Source: Oscillospiraceae bacterium (GTDB lineage: Bacteria > Bacillota > Clostridia > Oscillospirales > Oscillospiraceae). From it: a DNA stretch of 64,000 nucleotides. The notes beneath the pieces are model-generated. The model did no database searches. It was not told the origin of the DNA and worked only from the letters and a program-made list of their open reading frames with translations. This document shows positions 46,155 through 52,637 of the stretch, one piece after another. Numbering within the stretch: the first letter of the stretch is position 1; every line of letters begins with the position of its first letter. Where the stretch lies: the NCBI GenBank assembly GCA_017429835.1, contig JAFROD010000004.1, forward strand, positions 1 to 64,000. Reading direction: 5' to 3'. The position numbers were made by a program, and so were the translations under genes.

Positions 46155-47035
46155 TACAAAATTCCACCGAAATCGAAATCGGGCAGATACTCCGTCGTTG
46201 CAGCGGCAAAATCCTGCGTAAAGCCGTTCGTCAAGCCGCACAGCTCCAGCCACGAAACGGCGCCGGCATATTCCTCCTCAGTCAGGCGGCGATCCAGCGG
46301 CGGCTCGACCGCGCCGGTCGGCACGTATTGGCTCATCAGCGAAAACAGCACGTCGAGCTTCGGGAAATGCGCCGCGACCCACTCGATCACGCGGAGCGTG
46401 TTGTCCAGATACCCCGGCAGCACCAGATGGCGGATCAGCAAGCCGCGCTCCATGACGCCGTCGTTCACCACCGCGCCGCCGACCTGCCGGTACATCTCGG
46501 AAATCGCCGCGGCGGCGACCTCGAAGTAATCCGGCGCGCGGGAGAATTGCGCGGCAAGCGCGTTGTCTGCGTACTTGAAATCGGGCAGATAGACGTCGAT
46601 CAGGCCCTCCAGCGCGCGCAGCGTTTCGACGCGCTCGTAGCCGCCGCAGTTGTAGACGACGGGAACGGGCAGCTTCGGCGTCAGCGCGGGCAGAACGTCC
46701 GGCAGGAACTGCGTCGGTGTGACGAGGTCGATGGACTGCGCGCCCTCGTCGATCAATTCCTCAAAGATCTCGCGCAGACGGCGGGAATCCAGCGGCAGAC
46801 CCTTGCCGCCCGAGGAGATCTCCCCGTTCTGGCAGTAGACGCAGCGCAGGGTGCAGCCGCTGAAAAACACCGCGCCCGTGCCGAACGCGCCGGAGATCGG
46901 CGGCTCCTCGCCGTAGTGGAGCATCGCCTTCGCCGCACGGAGCTGCGCCGGCATGCCGCAGAAACCAAGTTGTCCGGCGGCGCGGTCAACGCCGCATTTG
47001 CGCGGGCAGAGCGTACAATTTCGATAAGTCAGCAT
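46154..47035 (-). CDS. Radical SAM protein, PflA-like activating enzyme family
   Basis: This 293-residue radical SAM protein has the cluster motif CTLRCVYCQN (Cys61, 65, 68) and four more N-terminal cysteines (7, 10, 14, 26; CTLCPRKCGVDR and GFCG) that may bind a second cluster or metal. LRAAKAMLHYGEEPPISG is characteristic of the PflX/AmmeMemoRadiSam-like group often annotated as putative pyruvate formate-lyase activating enzyme. The target is unknown; no glycyl radical enzyme is nearby. It runs divergently from rlmD, and its stop overlaps the candidate SOS box before lexA. Confidence 0.8.
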   Translation of the reverse strand: MLTYRNCTLCPRKCGVDRAAGQLGFCGMPAQLRAAKAMLHYGEEPPISGAFGTGAVFFSGCTLRCVYCQNGEISSGGKGLPLDSRRLREIFEELIDEGAQSIDLVTPTQFLPDVLPALTPKLPVPVVYNCGGYERVETLRALEGLIDVYLPDFKYADNALAAQFSRAPDYFEVAAAAISEMYRQVGGAVVNDGVMERGLLIRHLVLPGYLDNTLRVIEWVAAHFPKLDVLFSLMSQYVPTGAVEPPLDRRLTEEEYAGAVSWLELCGLTNGFTQDFAAATTEYLPDFDFGGIL

Positions 47036-47053
47036 AAAAGCACCTGATTTCGG

Positions 47054-47082
47054 TTGTCGAATGGCAGATAATGTGATAGAAT
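47054..47082 (+). promoter_or_regulatory. rlmD promoter
   Basis: TTGTCG (47054-47059), 17 bases, TAGAAT (47077-47082). Transcription would start near 47089, at or past the ATG at 47088. The usable start is therefore the ATG at 47124, and the parS site lies in the 5' untranslated region. Confidence 0.6.
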
Positions 47083-47095
47083 AGGAAATGGAAAA

Positions 47096-47111
47096 TGTTT
47101 CACGTGAAACA
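47096..47111. other. parS: parS site in the rlmD leader
   Basis: This is a perfect copy of TGTTTCACGTGAAACA, 1.7 kb from the first site. It has no extended palindrome. Its last base is the first base of the AGAGGA ribosome binding site of rlmD, so ParB bound here would cover the translation start region. Confidence 0.95.
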
Positions 47112-47123
47112 GAGGAATTTGCG

Positions 47124-48476
47124 ATGAAAAAGAATGAGATTTACCGCGCCGCGGTCAGCGGCTTCACCAGCGAGGGGCTCGGCGTGTGCCGCGTGGACGG
47201 CTGCGCAGTCTTCGTTCCGAACGCTGCGCCGGACGAGATTTACGACGTCCGCATCACCCACGTCGGCAAGACCGCCGCACACGGAAAGATCGAAACGATT
47301 ATACAACGCTCGCCGCACCGTGTCAATCGCCGCTGTCCGTACGCGAAGCAATGCGGCGGCTGCGAGTTCTGGCACGTCGACTACGAAGCCGAGTGCGGGA
47401 TCAAGCGGCAGCGCGTGCTGGACGCGCTCAACCGTCTCGGCGGGCAGAATCTGCAGACCCTCGAGCTGACCGGCGCGCCGACCTGCGAGGGCTACCGAAA
47501 CAAGGCGCAATTTCCCGTCGCGCCTGCGAAAAACGGGTTGGAAGCGGGCTTTTTCAAGAAGGGAACGCACGAGCTGATCCCGGTCGACCGCTGTTTGATC
47601 CAGCCGCCCTGCGCCGACCTTGCAAAGCAGGTCGTCCTGCAGTGGGCGCGGACGTACCGCGTCAGCGCCTACGACGAAGAAAGCGGCAAGGGCCTGCTGC
47701 GGCACATTTTCGTCCGTCACGCGGAGGCGACGGGAGAAATTCTGGTCTGTCTCGTCGTCAACGGCGCGAAGCTCCCGCGTGAAGCGGAGCTTGTCGAGCT
47801 TCTGCGGCAGCGCGTCGAAGGATTGAAATCCGTCGCGCTCAATGTCAACACCCGCAGGGGCAACGCGATCCTCGGGGAAGAAACGCGCATTCTGTGGGGC
47901 GCGGACGCGATCGAGGACGTGCTGTGCGGCCTGCGCTTCCGCATTTCGCCGCGGTCGTTTTATCAGGTCAACCGCACGCAGGCGGAGGTGCTTTACGGCA
48001 AGGCGATCGCCGCCGCCGGACTGACGGGCGCGGAGACCGTGCTCGATCTCTACTGCGGTACCGGCACGATCACGCTCTGCCTGGCGCGGCACGCGAAGCA
48101 GGCGATCGGCGTGGAGGTCGTGGACGCCGCGATCGAGGACGCGAAGCGCAACGCCGCACGAAACGGCATCGAAAACGCGCGCTTTTTCTGCGCGGACGCG
48201 GGACAGGCGGCGCAAAAGCTCTGCGACGAGGGCGTCCGTCCGGACGTGATCGTGGTCGACCCGCCCCGCAAGGGCTTGAGCGCCGACGTGATCGGCGCGA
48301 TCGGAGAAATGGCGCCCGACCGCGTGGTCTACGTCTCCTGCGACCCCGCCACGCTCGCGCGTGATGTCAGCTTACTTTGCAAAAATGGCTACAGGCTGAC
48401 TCACGCCGAAGCCGTGGACATGTTCCCCCGCTGCGCACACGTGGAGACGGTCGTGTTGATGACGAGAACAGAATAA
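47124..48476 (+). CDS. rlmD: RlmD/RumA-type 23S rRNA (uracil-5)-methyltransferase
   Basis: This 450-residue SAM-dependent enzyme makes 5-methyluridine in RNA. An N-terminal TRAM domain is followed by iron-sulfur cysteines (CPYAKQCGGC plus a fourth in YEAECG; about 71, 77, 80, 91). The methyltransferase domain has VLDLYCGTGTITLCLA, VVDPPRKGL and the catalytic cysteine in YVSCDPATLARD. The start at 47124 has AGAGGA eight bases upstream and lies downstream of the promoter; an in-frame ATG at 47088 would add 12 residues partly translated from parS. The exact uridine (1939 or 747) cannot be told from sequence alone. Confidence 0.92.
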   Translation: MKKNEIYRAAVSGFTSEGLGVCRVDGCAVFVPNAAPDEIYDVRITHVGKTAAHGKIETIIQRSPHRVNRRCPYAKQCGGCEFWHVDYEAECGIKRQRVLDALNRLGGQNLQTLELTGAPTCEGYRNKAQFPVAPAKNGLEAGFFKKGTHELIPVDRCLIQPPCADLAKQVVLQWARTYRVSAYDEESGKGLLRHIFVRHAEATGEILVCLVVNGAKLPREAELVELLRQRVEGLKSVALNVNTRRGNAILGEETRILWGADAIEDVLCGLRFRISPRSFYQVNRTQAEVLYGKAIAAAGLTGAETVLDLYCGTGTITLCLARHAKQAIGVEVVDAAIEDAKRNAARNGIENARFFCADAGQAAQKLCDEGVRPDVIVVDPPRKGLSADVIGAIGEMAPDRVVYVSCDPATLARDVSLLCKNGYRLTHAEAVDMFPRCAHVETVVLMTRTE

Positions 48477-48487
48477 GTGTCAAATGT

Positions 48488-48664
48488 GTGAAGGAAAGCG
48501 TCACCCAGGCGCAGCTTGCGGAGATGGTAGGGACTTCCGCTCCTTACATCAGCAGGCTGATAAACAAGAAAGACGGCATCGTGAACAAGGTGTTCGTGGA
48601 GATGCTCGAAAAGCTGGGATACGATATCCAGATTACGTATGTGAAGAAAGAAGAAGCGAAATGA
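48488..48664 (+). pseudogene. XRE-family regulator lacking its N-terminus
   Basis: The frame TQAQLAEMVGTSAPYISRLI is helices two and three of an XRE/Cro-type DNA-binding domain. It is followed by VNKVFVEMLEKLGYDIQITY, the usual end of small XRE regulators. Helix one and the normal start are missing: the frame is open back to the rlmD stop at 48476, and the only possible start is a GTG at 48488, which would leave an incomplete fold. The break lies within about 10 bases of the end of rlmD. It overlaps the next gene (ATGA), so it was once the first gene of that operon. Confidence 0.7.
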
Positions 48665-49191
48665 GCGAAGTAACACTTGTCCCGTTGGCTCCTGATGACC
48701 GGGAGCAGTTCATAAAAGATAATCAAGAAGCCTTCAACTACGGCGCATTGGAGGAGTTCGGTCGCAGAGATGACCACTTTGAGGAGGACGGCGAGATCAT
48801 ATCCCGTGAAACCATCGAGCAGTCCATCGACGGTGGCGAGGCATATCGCATCATGTTGGATGGTCAGCCGGTCGGAGGTGTGGTTATTAAGGTAGATGGT
48901 GAGCGTGGCGATCTTGACCTTTTATTTGTAAGTCCGAAAGCGCACAGCAAGGGTATCGGCTACGCGGCGTGGTGCGCTGTCGAACAGATGCACCCGGAGG
49001 TGACTGTCTGGGAAACCGTCACGCCATATTTTGAGAAGCGGAACATCCACTTTTACGTGAACCGTTGCGGTTTTCACATTGTTGAGTTTTACAACAGCCA
49101 CCATCCTGATCCGAATGATCCGGACGCGGCTGAACAGATTGACGAGCAGTTCCCGGATGGAATGTTCAGATTTGAGAAAAGGATGAAATAG
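48661..49191 (+). CDS. GNAT acetyltransferase
   Basis: This 176-residue N-acetyltransferase of the GNAT fold has N-terminal VTLVPLAPDDREQFIKDNQEAF, central strands EAYRIMLDGQPVGGVVIKV and LDLLFVSPKAHSKGIGYAAW, and a late RNIHFYVNRCGFHIVEF segment. The acetyl-CoA loop is S-K-G-I-G-Y rather than the usual R/Q-x-x-G-x-G/A. The substrate is unknown. The ATG overlaps the stop of the truncated XRE frame. Codon use is visibly less GC-rich than in rlmD. Confidence 0.8.
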   Translation: MSEVTLVPLAPDDREQFIKDNQEAFNYGALEEFGRRDDHFEEDGEIISRETIEQSIDGGEAYRIMLDGQPVGGVVIKVDGERGDLDLLFVSPKAHSKGIGYAAWCAVEQMHPEVTVWETVTPYFEKRNIHFYVNRCGFHIVEFYNSHHPDPNDPDAAEQIDEQFPDGMFRFEKRMK

Positions 49192-49220
49192 ATAAATCGT
49201 AATTTACGGAGGTCAGCATT

Positions 49221-49700
49221 ATGATACATCTTGAAAAGCTTACCTATGAGAACTTTGACGACGTCTTTGAACTCAAGGTAAAAAAGGTTCAATACCCCTT
49301 TGTGGCGAGCAACTGTTACAGCGTTGCCGAAGCGTATGTTACCATGATGTGCGGCGGGCATGTATTTCCTTTCGCAATCTACAATGACAAACGGCTTGTC
49401 GGCTTCATCCAGATAGGCTACGGTGAGAACGCGGATCAGGACGGAGTGAGCGTCGAAAAAGACAATTACGAGATCTGGCGTTTTATGATCGACAAGCGTT
49501 ATCAAGGCCGTGGTTACGGCAGAGAAGCGCTGAAGCTTGCACTCGATTTCATCAGGACGTGGCCCTGCGGCAAGGCGGAGTTCTGCTGGATCTCCTACGA
49601 ACCCGAGAACGAGATAGCAAGAAAGTTGTACGCCTCATTCGGTTTTGAGGAGACGGGCGAGATGGACGGCGATGAGATCGTCGCAGTGCTGAAGCTGTGA
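49221..49700 (+). CDS. GNAT acetyltransferase (polyamine/amino acid type)
   Basis: This 159-residue GNAT protein has the acetyl-CoA binding loop RYQGRGYGREALKLALDF and the preceding strand NYEIWRFMIDKRY, resembling SpeG/BltD-like enzymes of Firmicutes. YEPENEIARKLYASFGFEETGE is the typical C-terminal signature. GGAGGTC precedes the ATG. The IWRFMIDK and FEETGEMDGDEIV segments closely resemble LWRFMIDK and FRETGVISDGEAV in the GNAT half of the fusion protein at 54112, so the two may share ancestry or substrate type. Confidence 0.85.
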   Translation: MIHLEKLTYENFDDVFELKVKKVQYPFVASNCYSVAEAYVTMMCGGHVFPFAIYNDKRLVGFIQIGYGENADQDGVSVEKDNYEIWRFMIDKRYQGRGYGREALKLALDFIRTWPCGKAEFCWISYEPENEIARKLYASFGFEETGEMDGDEIVAVLKL

Positions 49701-49973
49701 ACAATAACACAAATTCCCGTTTATCGCTCTGCCGATATTCATCCTACTGTCTCAACCCTGACAAGTCCGGGGGAATTGCCCATTTCAACATTGGGATGAA
49801 CCAGTGGGTCGAATACAAGTCTTTTTATTTGACCTGCTGCTCCGAGGCATGTCGAATCAGTTGTGTTGATGTCTCGAGGCGGGTCGTGATTACAGGATAG
49901 GTGCATTGATCGAATCCCCGCACAAAGGAGATAAACAGGATTGATCAAATACTAAGGAGCAAATTAACAGAAA
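49701..49973. other. 273-bp gap without a supported gene
   Basis: A short GTG-started frame (49697-49900) overlaps the preceding stop and has no recognisable fold. The remainder shows no clear promoter or hairpin. The region probably holds decayed sequence of the accessory block. Confidence 0.4.
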
Positions 49974-50399
49974 ATGACAAACGAAAAAATGATCGATAGC
50001 ATGATCGCATGGGCAAAGGACAAGCTCGGGATCCCGGAATATGCCGGTTGGTGCCTGGATTTCATTGAAGACGCGCTCGAACAGAGCAACGATATTGAAA
50101 TATATGGTGGTGACAGCGCTAAGGAATCCTGCGAGATGTATAAGGACGCACTTCAGACCGGCATTCCCGAAAGAGGCGCATTCGTCTTCTACGACTGCCT
50201 CTGTCCGAGCAAAGACGGTCCCGTAAACTGGGGACATTGCGGAATTTCTTTCGGAGACGGGCAGGTCATTCACGCATGGGACGTGGTCAGGATTGACGGT
50301 TATACGGAGATCGAACGACTGACAGCGCTGACCGGCGATCATCCGAAGTATCTCGGCTGGGTGCCGCTTGACCGGGTGTTGGCGCAAAAGCCGGAATAA
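49974..50399 (+). CDS. Small NlpC/P60- or CHAP-like domain protein
   Basis: This 141-residue protein has a cysteine in AGWCLDFIEDAL (about residue 27) and a histidine motif WGHCGISFGDGQVIHAWD near 87-104. That layout resembles the NlpC/P60 or CHAP cysteine hydrolases (Cys at a helix start, His before a beta strand). There is no signal peptide, so it would act inside the cell, for example as a toxin or a protein-modifying enzyme. The family is a structural guess. AGGAGCAAATTAACAG precedes the ATG. Confidence 0.5.
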   Translation: MTNEKMIDSMIAWAKDKLGIPEYAGWCLDFIEDALEQSNDIEIYGGDSAKESCEMYKDALQTGIPERGAFVFYDCLCPSKDGPVNWGHCGISFGDGQVIHAWDVVRIDGYTEIERLTALTGDHPKYLGWVPLDRVLAQKPE

Positions 50400-50413
50400 A
50401 CAGTTTAAGGTAA

Positions 50414-50620
50414 ACAAAAATAGGGAAAGGGTTAGGGTACGGAAGCGCTCTCGGCAATGACGTCGATCCGGGGGGTTTTACTCGACCGGTCAACGGCATA
50501 TTCCTGACCGGAGATAACGGCATTTATATTTACGCTGTTCCGAAGCACGGATACGCCGAATATGCGCCGCGGTACATGATAAAGAAATTATGCGTGCAAG
50601 CCGGAGCTTGCGGAGGCTAA
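50414..50620 (+). pseudogene. Start-less gene fragment
   Basis: A 68-codon open frame ends at a TAA (50618-50620) that contains the end of the ribosome binding region (GGAGG) of the next gene. It reads protein-like (GSALGNDVDPGGFTRPVNGIF, then GIYIYAVPKHGYAEYAPRYM) but has no start codon before the last third. I do not recognise the family. The tight junction with the next ATG suggests an old upstream partner gene that lost its 5' part. Confidence 0.45.
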
Positions 50621-50621
50621 A

Positions 50622-51356
50622 ATGAAAATCAACTGCGTATGGGAACACAACGGCAACGACAGCATCCTTTATGCCAACAATTTTGTCGGGGCCTTTACAA
50701 GAGGCGCCTCCAAAGAAGAAGCAATGCTGAAAATGCCGGAAGAAATACGGCGGTATCAGTTATGGCTGGGAGAAACGCCGCCGGACGATTATGATATTGA
50801 AATCGTACAGGAGAAGGAATCCGATCTGCAGATCAGAGATGCGGATAGCGATGTCTTGTTTACCGCTGAGGAAAGGCCGTTTACAGCCGAAGAATACCAA
50901 TATCTTAAATCTTTGGCGATGAAATCCGCTGAGGATTTTTATGCGCTTTACCTATCTTTTCCCGATAAGAACAAGAGCGTTCTTCCTGATCGAAAGACGT
51001 TTTACGGTCCTGTTCCCCGCACTGCAGAGGAAATGTATCAGCACACGAAGAATGTAAACGAATACTATTTCTCCGAAGTTGGCGTGGATGCAGAGAATGA
51101 AGGAACAATCGTATCCTGCAGGGCGAAGGGATTTGAAGCGCTTGAATCCATCGACGGGTATTTATCGCTGGAACCCGTGACAGGCAGTTACGGCGAGCAA
51201 TGGTCGGTGCGGAAAGTTTTGCGGCGCTTCATTTGGCACGACAGGATCCACGCCAAGGCGATGTACAGAATGGGGATTCTGACGTTCGGAGCGGAGACGA
51301 TCCCCGATTTGTTTGGCTTTGGACGGCAAATCGCAATGCTTAGAAACAACATGTAA
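50622..51356 (+). CDS. Hypothetical protein, HicB-like N-terminus and DinB-like C-terminus
   Basis: This is a 244-residue protein. Residues 1-50 (VWEHNGNDSILYANNFVGAF, then SKEEAMLKMPEEIRRY) resemble the partial RNase H fold of HicB-type proteins. The C-terminal half is helical and carries FIWHDRIHAKAMYRMGI, reminiscent of the metal-binding helix of DinB/YfiT-like proteins. Neither assignment is firm. No membrane segment or signal is seen. It follows the gene fragment by one base and precedes a VOC gene by 35 bases in the AT-richer block. Confidence 0.5.
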   Translation: MKINCVWEHNGNDSILYANNFVGAFTRGASKEEAMLKMPEEIRRYQLWLGETPPDDYDIEIVQEKESDLQIRDADSDVLFTAEERPFTAEEYQYLKSLAMKSAEDFYALYLSFPDKNKSVLPDRKTFYGPVPRTAEEMYQHTKNVNEYYFSEVGVDAENEGTIVSCRAKGFEALESIDGYLSLEPVTGSYGEQWSVRKVLRRFIWHDRIHAKAMYRMGILTFGAETIPDLFGFGRQIAMLRNNM

Positions 51357-51391
51357 GCATAAAGGGCTCCGGCTCAGAGGAAAGGGAAACG

Positions 51392-51754
51392 ATGAAACTG
51401 AAAAACGTACTGATCGTCGTGAAAGATATCGAGAGATCCAGAAAGTTCTACCATGACCTGTTCGGTCTCGAGACGGTCCTTGACAATGACGGAAACATGA
51501 TCCTGACGGAAGGCTTGGCGCTGCAGGAGGAGAAATTCTGGAAATCGTTTCTCGGGAGAGAGATTATTTCAGAGAACAATGCCAGCGAGCTCTATTTTGA
51601 GGAATCGGACATAGAGGGTTTTGTCGAAAAGCTTGAGAAGTACTGCCCTGACGTCAAGTATGTGAACAGACTCATGACGCACAGCTGGGGACAGAAAGTC
51701 ATACGCTTCTACGATCCGGACGGAAATCTGATCGAAGTGGGGACGCCGGTGTAA
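51392..51754 (+). CDS. VOC (glyoxalase/bleomycin resistance) family protein
   Basis: This 120-residue VOC-fold protein has two beta-alpha-beta modules: KLKNVLIVVKDIERSRKFYH at the N-terminus and VIRFYDPDGNLIEVGTPV at the C-terminus. Glu in ASELYFEE and Glu in NLIEVG are probable metal ligands; the first-module ligand is unclear. Members include dioxygenases, glyoxalases and drug-binding resistance proteins; the role here is not determined. It ends one base before the CDP-alcohol transferase gene, so the two are co-transcribed. Confidence 0.82.
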   Translation: MKLKNVLIVVKDIERSRKFYHDLFGLETVLDNDGNMILTEGLALQEEKFWKSFLGREIISENNASELYFEESDIEGFVEKLEKYCPDVKYVNRLMTHSWGQKVIRFYDPDGNLIEVGTPV

Positions 51755-51755
51755 C

Positions 51756-52268
51756 ATGGCAAATATCATCACCTGCATCCGGATCGTATGCAGTATTGCT
51801 TTGCTGTTCTGCCCTGTGTTTTCACCGGCGTTCTATGCCGTGTATATCACCGCCGGCGTCAGCGATATGGCGGACGGGGCGGTCGCGCGGAAAACGGGCA
51901 CGGTCAGCGACTTTGGATCGAAGCTCGATACAGCGGCCGATTTTGCCTTGGTCGTTGTGTGTCTGGTCGAACTGATTCCTGCCGTTCACCTGCCGATCTG
52001 GCTGATCATCTGGATCATCGTGATTGCCGCGATTAAGGCAATCAATCTGATTTCCGGCTATGTCATGCGAAAAGAACTTGTTGTCTTGCATACGGGAATG
52101 AACAAGGTGACGGGAATCCTGCTGTTTGCGCTTCCGCTGACCGTAACGTTTGTTGATTTGAAATACAGCGGAGCTGCCGTCGGCGCTGTGGCGACCTTCG
52201 CGGCGATTCAGGAAGGGCATCTGATCCGAACGGGAGCAAAGAAGACGCGGACGGGAATCCCATCATGA
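51756..52268 (+). CDS. CDP-alcohol phosphatidyltransferase family protein
   Basis: This 170-residue integral membrane enzyme has the family signature DMADGAVARKTGTVSDFGSK continuing LDTAAD (about residues 37-62), giving all four aspartates and the Gly-Ala-Arg pattern. About five hydrophobic segments surround it. It transfers a phosphatidyl group from CDP-diacylglycerol to an alcohol such as glycerol phosphate, serine or inositol; the acceptor cannot be told. It is shorter than PgsA (about 180-200). It is the last intact gene of the accessory block. Confidence 0.85.
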   Translation: MANIITCIRIVCSIALLFCPVFSPAFYAVYITAGVSDMADGAVARKTGTVSDFGSKLDTAADFALVVVCLVELIPAVHLPIWLIIWIIVIAAIKAINLISGYVMRKELVVLHTGMNKVTGILLFALPLTVTFVDLKYSGAAVGAVATFAAIQEGHLIRTGAKKTRTGIPS

Positions 52269-52334
52269 TCCGGTCGAAAGAATACAAATGGACGAAGGCT
52301 TGGGCGAAACGGGCAAACTGACCGAAAATAGGCG

Positions 52335-52419
52335 TTGATTTTTCAAAAAATGCCTTGTATAATAACAATCAGAGAATCAGAAGGAGCGCAGAACAATGAT
52401 CTACACTATCATCGGCTAA
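52335..52419 (+). pseudogene. Promoter, RBS and seven-residue frame MIYTIIG
   Basis: TTGATT (52335-52340), 17 bases and TATAAT (52358-52363) form a near-ideal promoter. AAGGAG precedes an ATG at 52396 that encodes M-I-Y-T-I-I-G and then TAA (52417-52419). The peptide matches the beginning of clostridial P-loop/zeta-like ATPases (M-I-Y-T-I-I-G-G...), so it may be the first codons of a gene cut off by deletion. Alternatively it is a leader peptide with three Ile codons. Apart from this frame, its promoter and the two hairpins at 52429-52550, nothing is seen in 52269-52637. Confidence 0.5.
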
Positions 52420-52428
52420 CGGAATAGA

Positions 52429-52550
52429 GGCGCATCGACGCGAAAGGGGAAAAATACCCCTTTGATTTCGTGCGCCGTTTTTGGGTAACTTCTGATAGTG
52501 GAAACCGCAGGATGCAGCCACGACGGGAGCTGCTTTGCTGCGGTATTTTT
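52429..52550 (+). terminator. Two tandem T-tailed hairpins
   Basis: GGCGCA (52429-52434) pairs with TGCGCC (52471-52476), enclosing CGAAAGGGG/CCCCTTT and TTTCG pairing, followed by TTTTT (52478-52482). Then CCGCAG (52505-52510) pairs with CTGCGG (52538-52543), enclosing GCAGC/GCTGC, followed by TATTTTT. Both look like intrinsic terminators between the promoter at 52335 and the serine hydrolase gene. Confidence 0.65.
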
Positions 52551-52637
52551 GTACCCGTTTCCGGGAGCCGACGGCGCAGAAAAACGCGCAGAATCGACTG
52601 CGCAGGGAAATAACTGAACAAAAATAGGAGAATTATT

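Noticed and set aside
45419..47047. 542-codon plus-strand frame starting in parS (MFHVKH)
   Set aside because: It is antisense to lexA and the radical SAM gene; the start is simply the translated parS palindrome.
47088..47123. Start of rlmD at 47088
   Set aside because: It lies at or before the predicted transcription start and would translate parS; AGAGGA fits the ATG at 47124 better.
49697..49900. 67-codon GTG-started frame after the second GNAT gene
   Set aside because: Weak start, no ribosome binding site of its own, and a Cys/Ser-rich sequence without a recognisable pattern.
48477..52420. Prophage or integrative element
   Set aside because: No integrase, capsid, relaxase or tRNA attachment site is visible, so only an accessory block is claimed.
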